From Actinomycetota bacterium (GTDB taxonomy: Bacteria; Actinomycetota; UBA4738; HRBIN12), in assembly GCA_005883885.1 (NCBI GenBank), contig VAYF01000196.1, positions 1-8,289 of the forward strand: a stretch of 8,289 bases of DNA. Direction: 5' to 3'. Shown one piece after another: positions 1-6,091 of this stretch (positions are counted from its first letter, which is position 1; the number at the start of each line of letters is the position of its first letter). Under the pieces are notes generated by a model. The model made no database searches, was not told where the DNA came from, and worked only from the letters and a program-made list of their open reading frames with translations. The position numbers were made by a program, and so were the translations under genes.

Positions 1-321
1 CAGACGCCGTACATCCCGGTCGAGCTCCACCTCGGCGACGGCAAGACGGCGAACCCCGCAGGAGGGACGTCCGGGTTCCAGCCGGCGAAGTTGAACCCGG
101 GCACGGGGATCGGGATCCTCGTGGTGTTCGCGGCGAACCCGAACCTCATCTGCAGCGTCTTCACCGACACATCGGAGGGCAGCGGCACCGAGATCCGATC
201 GTTCACCCTGAAATACACGACGTACGGCATCCCCGATTCGCAGACGCTCGACGTCGGGCGCACGCTCGTCTCCGTCGCCCGGCCGACCCGCACCGGATGC
301 GAGCAAACGATCAACGGCTGA
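1..321 (+). CDS. Unrecognised protein, C-terminal part (5' end outside window)
   Basis: Frame 1 is open from the first base to a TGA at 319-321, giving the last 106 residues of a protein that begins upstream of the window. A TTG at 91 lies inside this frame, but the upstream codons read as ordinary protein (TPYIPVELHLGDG), so I treat the gene as 5'-truncated. The fragment is rich in Thr, Gly, Pro and beta-branched residues, has two Cys residues, and has no membrane segment. That composition suggests an extracytoplasmic beta-rich domain, but I do not recognise the family. It reads in the same direction as the PAC2 gene, with a 54-base gap and no clear terminator between them. The reading frame is well supported; the function is unknown. 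Confidence 0.6.
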   Translation, partial: QTPYIPVELHLGDGKTANPAGGTSGFQPAKLNPGTGIGILVVFAANPNLICSVFTDTSEGSGTEIRSFTLKYTTYGIPDSQTLDVGRTLVSVARPTRTGCEQTING

Positions 322-363
322 GCGGACGCGGCAACCTCTCTCCGGGCTTCGGACCGGCGCGAC

Positions 364-369
364 TATGCT
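364..369 (+). promoter_or_regulatory. -10 element of a leaderless promoter for the PAC2 gene
   Basis: TATGCT fits the actinobacterial TANNNT -10 consensus. Exactly six bases separate it from the GTG at 376, so transcription would start at or next to the first base of the start codon. There is no Shine-Dalgarno sequence in front of this GTG, which agrees with a leaderless mRNA. No convincing -35 box is visible. Confidence 0.5.
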
Positions 370-375
370 GCCTGT

Positions 376-1227
376 GTGCCCCTCTATCGGCTCGAAGAGC
401 CTTCCCCGCCGCTCACCGCACCCGTCGTCGTGGCCGCGTTCGATGGCTGGATCGACGCGGCGGGGGCGGCCAGCAGCGCCGCGGATCAACTCGCGGACGA
501 CGGCACGCTATTGGCCACGTTCGAGGGCGACGTGCTGTTCGACTATCGCTCACGACGTCCCACGCTCGACGTGGTCGACGGCACACTGACGCGCCTCGTG
601 TGGCCCACGCTCGAGCTCCACCGGCGAGGCGCGTCGGGGCGCGACCTCCTGGTGCTCCACGGCGCCGAGCCGGACTTCCGCTGGAAGGAGCTCGCGAACG
701 ACATCCTCGAGCTCTGCCTGCGGCTCGGCGTCGTGGAATGGGTGAGCCTCGGCGCGATCCCCGCCGCCGTGCCGCACACGCGACCCGTTCCGGTGATGGC
801 GACCGCCTCCGCCGAGGGCGCGCTGCACGAGGCGGAGACCAAAGGACCTCCAGGTCTGCTGCGCGTCCCGAGCGCCGGGCTCTCCGCGATGGAGGTCGTC
901 GTGAGCGGCAGCGGCATCCCCGCCGTCGGGTTCTACGCGCAGGTCCCCCACTACGTCGGCGGCCCGTACGCGGCCGCGACGCTCGCGCTGCTCCAGCACC
1001 TCTCCCGTCATCTGCGGATCGAGCTTCCGCTCGACGCGCTGAACGAGGACGCGATGACCCAGCGCGAGCGGTTGGATGCCGCCGTCGCGGGTGACGACGA
1101 CGTCCGTGCGATCCTGCTGCAGCTCGAGAGCGCCAGCGAAGAGGAGCTCCCTTCCGGTGATGACCTCGCCGCCGAGATCGAGCGCTACTTGCGGAACGAG
1201 GGCCCCGGCACGATCCCCCCGTCGTAG
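376..1227 (+). CDS. PAC2 family protein (proteasome assembly chaperone 2-like)
   Basis: This 283-residue protein has the sequence hallmarks of actinobacterial PAC2-family proteins. The N-terminal strand and turn are VVAAFDGWIDAAGAA (residues 18-32), followed by the YRSRRP segment (57-62), GAEPDFRW (96-103), the glycine loop SLGAIPA (124-130), VPHTRPVPV (132-140) and VPHYVGGPY (190-198). A helical, acidic C-terminus runs from about residue 225. The length is usual for the family. The family fold resembles the archaeal/eukaryotic proteasome assembly chaperone and purine-nucleoside-phosphorylase-like domains. The role of the bacterial members is not established, and nothing here adds one. The GTG start at 376 is chosen because homology begins at once and a -10 element lies six bases upstream. 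The protein has no signal peptide or membrane segment and is probably cytosolic. It ends seven bases before the convergent gene on the other strand. Confidence 0.88.
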   Translation: MPLYRLEEPSPPLTAPVVVAAFDGWIDAAGAASSAADQLADDGTLLATFEGDVLFDYRSRRPTLDVVDGTLTRLVWPTLELHRRGASGRDLLVLHGAEPDFRWKELANDILELCLRLGVVEWVSLGAIPAAVPHTRPVPVMATASAEGALHEAETKGPPGLLRVPSAGLSAMEVVVSGSGIPAVGFYAQVPHYVGGPYAAATLALLQHLSRHLRIELPLDALNEDAMTQRERLDAAVAGDDDVRAILLQLESASEEELPSGDDLAAEIERYLRNEGPGTIPPS

Positions 1228-1234
1228 ACGCGCT

Positions 1235-1705
1235 TCAGGCGTCGGGCCGTGCGGGTGGGGCGTTCCCATCGGTCGGCGCGTCGGCGAGGATGCGCTCGTA
1301 CTCGCGGACGTGATGCCAGGGGATCCCGATCCGGCGCACCATGACGGTCCCGCGTGCGGTGTCGACGACATCCTCGAGCAGCATCGTCACCGCGAACGAA
1401 CTGGTCTCGAACCCGTCCGCCGACACCGTGTACTCCTCGGCGGCGCCGTGCACGTCGTCGATGACGAGCCGCACGCGCGCCGATACCCGATACTCCTCGG
1501 CGAACTCCTTCGGCGGCAGATCCCATCCGTAGCGACGAACGCGGTGCCACGGGATGAACCGGCGTCCGATCGCGACCCCGCGCTCGGCGGCTTCGAAGTC
1601 GGCCGCCGAGGTCTGGATCGTGGAGCTCCCCCCTCCCGGCTCGTCGACGAGCACGGTCACCACGCCGCTCGCGATCCCCGTCTCCAAGGTCCGTACCGGG
1701 TCCAT
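1235..1705 (-). CDS. Unrecognised small protein with an internal duplication (two IPWH-x-VR-x-Y repeats)
   Basis: This is a 156-residue minus-strand protein with an ATG at 1705-1703 and a good Shine-Dalgarno (GGAGGGGG, 1713-1720) seven bases upstream. I do not recognise the family. It is visibly two tandem units. Each starts with a beta-like stretch (VVTVLVDE, 15-22; VRLVIDDV, 78-85), continues through a Ser/Ala-Asp-Phe/Gly-Phe segment (SAADFEA, 33-39; SADGFET, 95-101), and ends with a near-identical motif: RRFIPWHRVRRY (48-59) and RRIGIPWHHVREY (124-136). The repeats suggest a small all-beta domain pair, and the basic/aromatic motif could bind nucleic acid or lipid, but that is speculation. 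It has no signal peptide or membrane segment. It converges on the PAC2 gene and diverges from the cobalamin operon. Nothing links it functionally to either. Confidence 0.75.
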   Translation of the reverse strand: MDPVRTLETGIASGVVTVLVDEPGGGSSTIQTSAADFEAAERGVAIGRRFIPWHRVRRYGWDLPPKEFAEEYRVSARVRLVIDDVHGAAEEYTVSADGFETSSFAVTMLLEDVVDTARGTVMVRRIGIPWHHVREYERILADAPTDGNAPPARPDA

Positions 1706-1712
1706 CGAACCA

Positions 1713-1720
1713 CCCCCTCC
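1713..1720 (-). promoter_or_regulatory. Ribosome binding site that fixes the start of the duplicated small protein
   Basis: Read on the minus strand this is GGAGGGGG, seven bases in front of the ATG at 1705. It is among the strongest Shine-Dalgarno matches in the window and supports this start over internal candidates. Confidence 0.7.
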
Positions 1721-1744
1721 GTGGGGAGCGTACGTCGCTCGATC

Positions 1745-1761
1745 CGTCCGTGCGACGGACG
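1745..1761. repeat. Perfect 7-bp inverted repeat between the divergent genes
   Basis: CGTCCGT-GCG-ACGGACG is a perfect palindrome with a three-base centre. It sits between the minus-strand small gene (start 1705) and the cobalamin riboswitch (from about 1800). It may be a regulator binding site serving either promoter or a short RNA hairpin. The sequence does not say which, and no T-run makes it look like a terminator. Confidence 0.4.
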
Positions 1762-1799
1762 TTCGGCCCGAAACCCGTTGAGTCCATCGGCCCTGCTAA

Positions 1800-1975
1800 G
1801 GTTCGAGCGCAGACGCGTCGCAGAGGCGAAGTCCGGTCGGAAACCGGCGCTGTCCCGCAACTGTGAGCCCGGAATGGGCGAGCCAGGCCGCCCTCGGCGA
1901 CGCACCGGCTGAACGAACCCTCGTGGCAAGGGGGAACCGGCCGCCGGGCGCGCCGCCCGGAGACGACCCCCGAGC
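1800..1975 (+). ncRNA. Cobalamin (B12) riboswitch aptamer
   Basis: The conserved core of the cobalamin aptamer (Rfam RF00174 type) is readable. In order there is a GGTTCGAGC 5' segment (1800-1808), GAAG followed by a CCGG/CCGG hairpin (1833-1836 with 1844-1847), and the nearly invariant B12-box stretch GCTGTCCCGCAACTGT (1849-1864). Next come a GCCC/GGGC hairpin (1867-1870 with 1876-1879) and GAGCCAGG (1879-1886). A variable arm then contains GGGGGAACCGG (1930-1940), and a GGAGACGACC segment (1959-1968) resembles the aptamer's conserved 3' AGGAGACC element. The outer boundaries are approximate. The aptamer lies directly upstream of the five-gene secreted-protein/ECF operon, on the same strand. 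It binds adenosylcobalamin-type corrinoids in known cases and normally lowers expression when the vitamin is plentiful. It is the strongest evidence that the operon handles cobalamin. Confidence 0.92.
1944..1960 (+). other. GC-rich hairpin in the 3' arm of the riboswitch region
   Basis: CCGGGCG-CGC-CGCCCGG forms a perfect 7-bp stem with a three-base loop immediately before the GGAGAC element. It is probably one of the variable arms of the aptamer rather than a separate signal. Confidence 0.5.
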
Positions 1976-1986
1976 TCAGGGGTCGT
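1963..1986 (+). promoter_or_regulatory. Putative expression-platform hairpin of the cobalamin riboswitch
   Basis: ACGACCCC (1963-1970) pairs perfectly with GGGGTCGT (1979-1986) around an eight-base loop, and one G-U pair can be added at the base. Its left arm overlaps the 3' end of the aptamer, so ligand-dependent exchange between the two structures is plausible. No U-run follows, so it is not a standard intrinsic terminator. A translational or anti-sequestering role is more likely than termination, but this is inference. Confidence 0.45.
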
Positions 1987-2010
1987 TCCGATGGGCGCGC
2001 GGACGCCTGG

Positions 2011-2017
2011 AAAGGAG
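2011..2017 (+). promoter_or_regulatory. Ribosome binding site of the first cobalamin-operon gene
   Basis: AAAGGAG lies eight bases before the ATG at 2026. It is the likely target of riboswitch control if that control works on translation, because the whole operon follows from this start with only short or overlapping junctions. Confidence 0.7.
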
Positions 2018-2025
2018 TTGCCCCC

Positions 2026-3018
2026 ATGGGCACGACCCTCACTCGGGTCGCATCGTTGCTCGTCGTCTGTTCCGTTTCGGTCACGATGGCGGGTCCCGCA
2101 TCGGCGGTTGTCACGGACCCGCAGCGAGCGCATCGCGCGATGGGCTACGTCGGAGCGCAGCAGCAGACGAACGGTTCGTTCCCAGGTTTCTCGGCGATCG
2201 GCTCGACGGCCGACGCCGTGCTCGACATGGCGGCGACGGGGTACGGCGACGAAGCCACCGCGATCGCGTACCTCCGTCGACAGGTTCGCCGCGGCCACGT
2301 CTCGACGGTCGGCCTGACCGCGAAGGTCGTCATGGCGGCGGTGGCGGCCGGGCACGACCCGTCCACGTTCGCCGGAACGAACCTGCTCGGACACCTCACC
2401 GACGCCGAGCGTGCGAGCGGCCGGTTCGGCGACGCGACGGTGTTCGATCAGGCGCTGGCGATCCTCGCGATCAAGGCCTCCGGCCAGACGCCGGATGCGA
2501 TGGCCGCGACCTGGCTGGCGGACGCGCAGTGCCCGGACGGGGGCTGGCAGTTCGACCGGCCGCACCGCGTGAGCGAGAACGGGCACTGCCGCGACGTGAA
2601 CGACGCGGGAGACTTCTTCCGGTCGGACACGAACACGACCGCATACGCCGTGATGGCGCTCGAGGGACTCGGGGCCCCGGCACGCGATCCGTTCACGTTC
2701 TTCGCGGCGTTCCGCGACCCGACGTACGGTGGATGGGGCTACACCTGGGGATTCCGCAGGACGGATGCGAACTCGACCGCGCTCGTGATCCAGGCGTTCA
2801 CCGCCGACGGTCGTCCTCTCCCCAAGGGTGCCATGGGCGCCCTTCGGCGCCTGCAGTACCGCTGCGGCGCGGTCGCCTATTCGTTCACGGACGCCGGGAG
2901 GCGGACCGGGAAGGACGTGGGCGCATCGATCGGCGCCGTGCTGGGGTTCCTCCGCGACCCGCTGCCCGTCACCCCCGTCGCGCTCGGAACGCCTTGGGCG
3001 ACGACGTGCCGACCGTAG
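2026..3018 (+). CDS. Secreted alpha/alpha-barrel protein (prenyltransferase/squalene-oxidase repeat; transcobalamin alpha-domain-like)
   Basis: This 330-residue protein starts with an ATG behind a good Shine-Dalgarno. A Sec signal peptide covers residues 1 to about 27, with likely cleavage after GPASA. The mature part is helical repeats of the prenyltransferase/squalene-oxidase type: AMGYVGAQQQTNGSF (38-52), FGDATVFDQALAILAIKA (134-151), CPDGGWQF (169-176), SDTNTTAYAVMALEGLGA (200-217), then YGGWGYTW (234-241) and TDANSTALVIQAFTADG (246-262). The D-x-N-S/T-T-A repeats resemble the D-x-D-T-x-A-M segments of the alpha6/alpha6 barrel of intrinsic factor and transcobalamin. The acidic DxDD motif of hopene cyclases is absent, which argues against a terpene cyclase. 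Four cysteines remain after cleavage (169, 188, 280, 328), enough for two disulfides. As first gene behind a B12 riboswitch, it is probably an extracellular corrinoid-binding protein. The fold is well supported; the ligand is inferred. Confidence 0.85.
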   Translation: MGTTLTRVASLLVVCSVSVTMAGPASAVVTDPQRAHRAMGYVGAQQQTNGSFPGFSAIGSTADAVLDMAATGYGDEATAIAYLRRQVRRGHVSTVGLTAKVVMAAVAAGHDPSTFAGTNLLGHLTDAERASGRFGDATVFDQALAILAIKASGQTPDAMAATWLADAQCPDGGWQFDRPHRVSENGHCRDVNDAGDFFRSDTNTTAYAVMALEGLGAPARDPFTFFAAFRDPTYGGWGYTWGFRRTDANSTALVIQAFTADGRPLPKGAMGALRRLQYRCGAVAYSFTDAGRRTGKDVGASIGAVLGFLRDPLPVTPVALGTPWATTCRP

Positions 3019-3026
3019 CGACGATC

Positions 3027-3851
3027 ATGCTCCGGCGTCTGGTCGCGGCCGCGGTCGTGGTGGTCGCCGCCCTGATCCCGGTGAGCTTGCCGGCGGTCAC
3101 CGGGGCGGCGCCCGCATGCGCGGCCGCGACCGGACCGCACGCCGCGCTCGTGATCGACGGTGGGGCGGGCGTTCGCTCCTTCTGCGTCGCGCTGGACGCG
3201 ACGACCGTAAGCGGTATCCATCTGATCGAGCTGGCGGGCGTCCAGGATCACCTCTCGTACGGGTTCGGCTCGGGTGGACAGGCCGTCTGTCGCCTGGCAG
3301 GCGTGGGCCCGCAAGGTGACGATTGCTTCGCCGACTACCCGCGGTACTGGGGGTACTGGCACGGCGATGGGCATGGGGGATGGACCTGGTCCTCCAGCGG
3401 CGCCGCCTCCGCACGCGTGGGCGACGGCGCCCTCGATGGATGGGTCTGGGGATCCGGTGACTCGGGCGCGACCCACCCGAAGCCGCCGCCGACCGCGATC
3501 GATGACGTGTGCGTCCCCGAGGCGACTCAGGCGACATCACCGTCTCTTTCGCAGGCAACGCCTGTCGCTCCGGCCCCGAGCCCGGGGGCCCGCTCCTCCG
3601 TCGCGCCGGTCTCCACCGGCCCCAGCGATCCGGGGACGACCCGGTCGGCGAAGCCCTCGAACGAGGGCATCGGGAAGACCTCGGCGCCCACGCCCCCGAC
3701 GGAGGGAGCGCTGGCGGCGGCACCGGGTCCGCCGCCAACGAACGGCGACCCCGGAGCCGGGCTGCTCGTAGCCCTCGTGCTCGGGGCTGCGCTCGCCGGC
3801 GGCGGATGGCTTCGGATCCGGACGTCGCGGCGGAGACGGAACGTCGGGTGA
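3027..3851 (+). CDS. Membrane-anchored extracytoplasmic protein with a DUF4430/transcobalamin beta-domain-like module
   Basis: From the ATG at 3027 this is 274 residues. An in-frame GTG at 3006, overlapping the previous gene, is an alternative start. Residues 1 to about 32 form a signal peptide (LRR, hydrophobic core, ACA-type cleavage). Residues 38-165 form one compact domain: LVIDGGAGVRSFCVAL (41-56), GIHLIELAGV (63-72), an aromatic cluster YPRYWGYWHGDGHGGWTW (104-121), SGAASARVGDGALDGWVWG (124-142) and a closing Cys 162. This layout, with YW-YW, W-x-W and a final GWVWG, resembles the DUF4430-type beta domain that forms the C-terminus of intrinsic factor and transcobalamin. Cysteines 53, 88, 100 and 162 could form two disulfides. 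Residues 166-242 are a Pro/Ala/Ser/Thr stalk. Residues 243-262 are a membrane helix followed by a basic tail, anchoring the protein with its domain outside. It is probably the partner of the preceding barrel protein in holding cobalamin. Confidence 0.8.
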   Translation: MLRRLVAAAVVVVAALIPVSLPAVTGAAPACAAATGPHAALVIDGGAGVRSFCVALDATTVSGIHLIELAGVQDHLSYGFGSGGQAVCRLAGVGPQGDDCFADYPRYWGYWHGDGHGGWTWSSSGAASARVGDGALDGWVWGSGDSGATHPKPPPTAIDDVCVPEATQATSPSLSQATPVAPAPSPGARSSVAPVSTGPSDPGTTRSAKPSNEGIGKTSAPTPPTEGALAAAPGPPPTNGDPGAGLLVALVLGAALAGGGWLRIRTSRRRRNVG

Positions 3852-3884
3852 TGGATCGCCGCGCCGTGCGCTCGTTCCTTCCGC

Positions 3885-4511
3885 TTGTTCCTGACCGGGG
3901 CGATGGTCGCCGTCGCCCTGCGGACGGCGCTCGTCTTCTTCGGAACGGTCAGCGCGGCGAACACGACGTTCTCGTTCCTCGAGGGGCTCCGGCTGGGCAC
4001 GATCCTCGTGATCTTCGGCACGTTCAACGCCGTCACCGATCCCTTCGGTCTCGTTCGGATGGCGCCGCGGCACTTCCACGAGCCGGCGCTCGCCGCCGCG
4101 CTCGCGTTGTCGATCGCTCCCAGGACGGTCGCGGGCGTCGGGCGCGTGCGCGACGCCCAGCGGATGCGGGGGATCCGCATCCACGGTGCGCGCGCGCTTC
4201 CGGCGCTCGCCGTGCCGGTCCTCGAACGCGGGATGGAGGAGGCGCACACGCTTGCGGAGTCGATGGACGCGCGCGGCCACGGAGCCGGCCGCCGCTCGCG
4301 CTACCGGCCGCAGCCCTGGACGGGCGCGGCCCTCCTGATCGCCGTCCCCGCGATCGCCGCCGCGGCGACCTTCCTCGCCGCATCGGTCGGCGGCTGGGCG
4401 ATCCTGCATCCGCAGACCTCGCCGATCGTGTGGCCCGAAGCCCACCCCCTGCTCCTCGCTGCGGTCGGTTCGCTCGCGGCTCCCGGCCTCGTCGGACGGC
4501 CGGAACGGTGA
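3885..4511 (+). CDS. ECF transporter T component (EcfT), start unclear, N-terminally short
   Basis: EcfT is the membrane scaffold that couples ATPase movement to the S component. From the TTG at 3885 it has 208 residues. The family signature is clear: membrane helices at about 5-22, 36-52 and 66-82, then a cytoplasmic region with the two Arg-Gly coupling motifs, QRMRG (92-96) and MDARGHG (127-133), then helices at about 147-172 and 187-203. Homology-like sequence runs further upstream (CARSFRLFL, codons ending about 3893) to a TGA at 3849-3851, with no ATG or GTG in frame. TTG 3885 has no Shine-Dalgarno, and ATG 3903 would cut into helix 1. Family members usually carry extra N-terminal membrane segments, missing here. 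An ATG at 3851 overlaps the previous stop but is in the wrong frame. The end overlaps the ATPase gene by four bases (GTGA). Identity is well supported; the start is not. Confidence 0.8.
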   Translation: MFLTGAMVAVALRTALVFFGTVSAANTTFSFLEGLRLGTILVIFGTFNAVTDPFGLVRMAPRHFHEPALAAALALSIAPRTVAGVGRVRDAQRMRGIRIHGARALPALAVPVLERGMEEAHTLAESMDARGHGAGRRSRYRPQPWTGAALLIAVPAIAAAATFLAASVGGWAILHPQTSPIVWPEAHPLLLAAVGSLAAPGLVGRPER

Positions 4512-6091
4512 GCGACGCGCTCCGCTTCGACGGGGTCACCTACACCTATCCCAAGGGGGCGCGTCCGGCGATCGAGGACGTCGACCTCGCGATCGACGAA
4601 GGCTCGTTCGCCCTGGCCGTGGGTCCGACGGGGTCGGGCAAGTCGACCTTGCTCCGCGCCGCGAACGGGTTGGTGCCGCAGTTCACCGGCGGAACCTTCA
4701 CCGGACACGTCTCGGTGGACGGACGCGACACGCTCGCGCATGCGCCGCGGCGGCTCGCCGACGTCGTGGCCTTCGTCCCCCAGGATCCAGGTGCCTCGTT
4801 CGTGCTCGATCGCGTCGAGGACGAGCTCGCCTACGGGATGGAGAACCTGGGCGTGGACCCGGTGCACATGCGGCGCCGGGTCGAAGAGACCCTCGACCTG
4901 CTGGACCTCGCCGGCCTCCGCGACCGCAGCGTGCGAACCCTCTCCGGCGGCGAGCGCCAGCGCGTCGCGATCGCCGCAGCGCTCGCGGCCGGGCCTCGGA
5001 TCCTGGTCCTGGACGAACCGACCTCGCAGCTCGATCCGCAGGGTGCGGAGGATGTGATGGCGGCACTCCAACGTCTGGTGCACGACCACGGCATGACGGT
5101 GCTCCTCGCCGAGCACCGTCTGGAGCGGGTCGCCGGGTGGGTCGACGTGGCGATCGGGTTCGACCATGGTCGGGTGCGCTCCGGCACCCCGGCCGACGTG
5201 ATGGGTCACCTCGGGGCCGGGCCGCCGGTCACACGCCTCGGGCGGATGCTGGGGTGGGATCCGCTCCCGCTGACCGTGCGTGCGGCTCGGGCCGCCGCGG
5301 CGGCCGGATCGCGGCCGGCCCTCCCGCCGCGCGATGTGGCGAGGAACCGCGATGGACATGGACCGGTCGTCGCGGAGGTTCGGGGTGTCAGCGCCTCCTA
5401 CGCGGAAGCGACGGTGGTCCGCGATCTCGACCTCGATGTGCACGAGGGCGAGGTGCTCGCGGTCATGGGTCGCAACGGTGCCGGGAAGTCGACGCTGCTG
5501 CGGGTGCTGGCCGGGATCCACGAGCCGTCCGGAGGTCAGGTCCGGGTCCTCGGCTCGAAGCCCCGTCCCGGCGTCGACGTCGGTCTGTGCCCGCAGGAGG
5601 CGGACGAGCTGCTGTTCAACGACTCGGTCGAGCACGAGGTTCGGGCGACCCTCGTGGCGCGCGGCGAGGCCGGCGATGCCGGCCCGTGGCTCGCCGCCCT
5701 GGGCATCGCCGGCCTCGCCGCGCGCCACCCGCGGGACCTGTCGGCGGGCCAGCGCCTGCTGGTCGCCACGGCGGCCGTCGCGGCGACCGACGCGCCGCTC
5801 CTCGCCCTGGACGAGCCGACCCGCGGGCTGGATCCCGCATCCAAGGAGCGGCTGATCGGGTTCATCCGCGCCCACGCGATCGCGGGCCGAGCGGCCGTCG
5901 TGGCGACGCACGACGTCGAGCTCGCGGCCGCGGTCGCCACCCGCGTGGTGATCCTCGCGGGTGGCGAGTTGATCGCCGACGGCGAGCCCGGATCGGTGCT
6001 CGGCGACTCCCGCGTCTTCGCTCCGCAGATGACCCGGGTGTTCGGGCCCGGATGGCTCACCCCTGAGCAGGTGGCGGAGGCGCTGACGTGA
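4508..6091 (+). CDS. ECF transporter fused double ATPase (EcfA-EcfA')
   Basis: This 527-residue protein starts at a GTG overlapping the T-component stop by four bases. It contains two complete ABC ATPase domains in one chain. Domain 1 has Walker A GPTGSGKST (39-47), Q-loop PQD (91-93), signature LSGGERQ (145-151), Walker B ILVLDEP (165-171) and switch His 203. A linker rich in Ala and Pro (about 255-285) leads to domain 2. That has Walker A GRNGAGKST (321-329), Q-loop PQE (362-364), signature LSAGQRL (411-417), Walker B LLALDEP (431-437) and switch His 468. Both catalytic glutamates (170, 436) are present, so both sites may hydrolyse ATP, although the second signature departs from LSGGQ. It powers the ECF transporter together with the T and S components. 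Open frame continues upstream of 4508 in the same phase, but that part is Arg/Ala-rich and antisense-like, so the GTG is preferred. Confidence 0.93.
   Translation: MSDALRFDGVTYTYPKGARPAIEDVDLAIDEGSFALAVGPTGSGKSTLLRAANGLVPQFTGGTFTGHVSVDGRDTLAHAPRRLADVVAFVPQDPGASFVLDRVEDELAYGMENLGVDPVHMRRRVEETLDLLDLAGLRDRSVRTLSGGERQRVAIAAALAAGPRILVLDEPTSQLDPQGAEDVMAALQRLVHDHGMTVLLAEHRLERVAGWVDVAIGFDHGRVRSGTPADVMGHLGAGPPVTRLGRMLGWDPLPLTVRAARAAAAAGSRPALPPRDVARNRDGHGPVVAEVRGVSASYAEATVVRDLDLDVHEGEVLAVMGRNGAGKSTLLRVLAGIHEPSGGQVRVLGSKPRPGVDVGLCPQEADELLFNDSVEHEVRATLVARGEAGDAGPWLAALGIAGLAARHPRDLSAGQRLLVATAAVAATDAPLLALDEPTRGLDPASKERLIGFIRAHAIAGRAAVVATHDVELAAAVATRVVILAGGELIADGEPGSVLGDSRVFAPQMTRVFGPGWLTPEQVAEALT

Noticed and set aside
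1797..1802. TGC-TAAGGT as an extended -10 for the riboswitch transcript
   Set aside because: It would start transcription near 1809, inside the aptamer 5' segment, and the TTGAGT at 1778-1783 is too close (13 bases) to serve as its -35.
2026..3018. Terpene (squalene-hopene) cyclase or prenyltransferase enzyme
   Set aside because: The repeats match the fold, but the catalytic DxDD acid motif and metal-binding residues are not seen, the protein is about half cyclase length, it is secreted, and the context is cobalamin uptake.
1863..3026. Upstream extension of the beta-domain reading frame to 1863, giving a 662-residue protein
   Set aside because: The extension overlaps the riboswitch and the barrel gene in another frame and has no family resemblance. 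A signal peptide begins at 3027.
3100..3122. Lipobox at Cys 31 of the beta-domain protein
   Set aside because: The residues before the Cys are AAPA, lacking the Leu at -3 and with Pro at -2. A signal-peptidase I site is more likely, and the protein has a C-terminal anchor anyway.
3509..4507. Open reading frame continuing about 1 kb upstream of the fused ATPase in the same frame, suggesting an 860-residue protein
   Set aside because: The upstream part is Arg/Ala/Pro-rich and lies over the beta-domain and EcfT genes in another frame, a typical GC-rich shadow. ATPase homology starts at the GTG at 4508.
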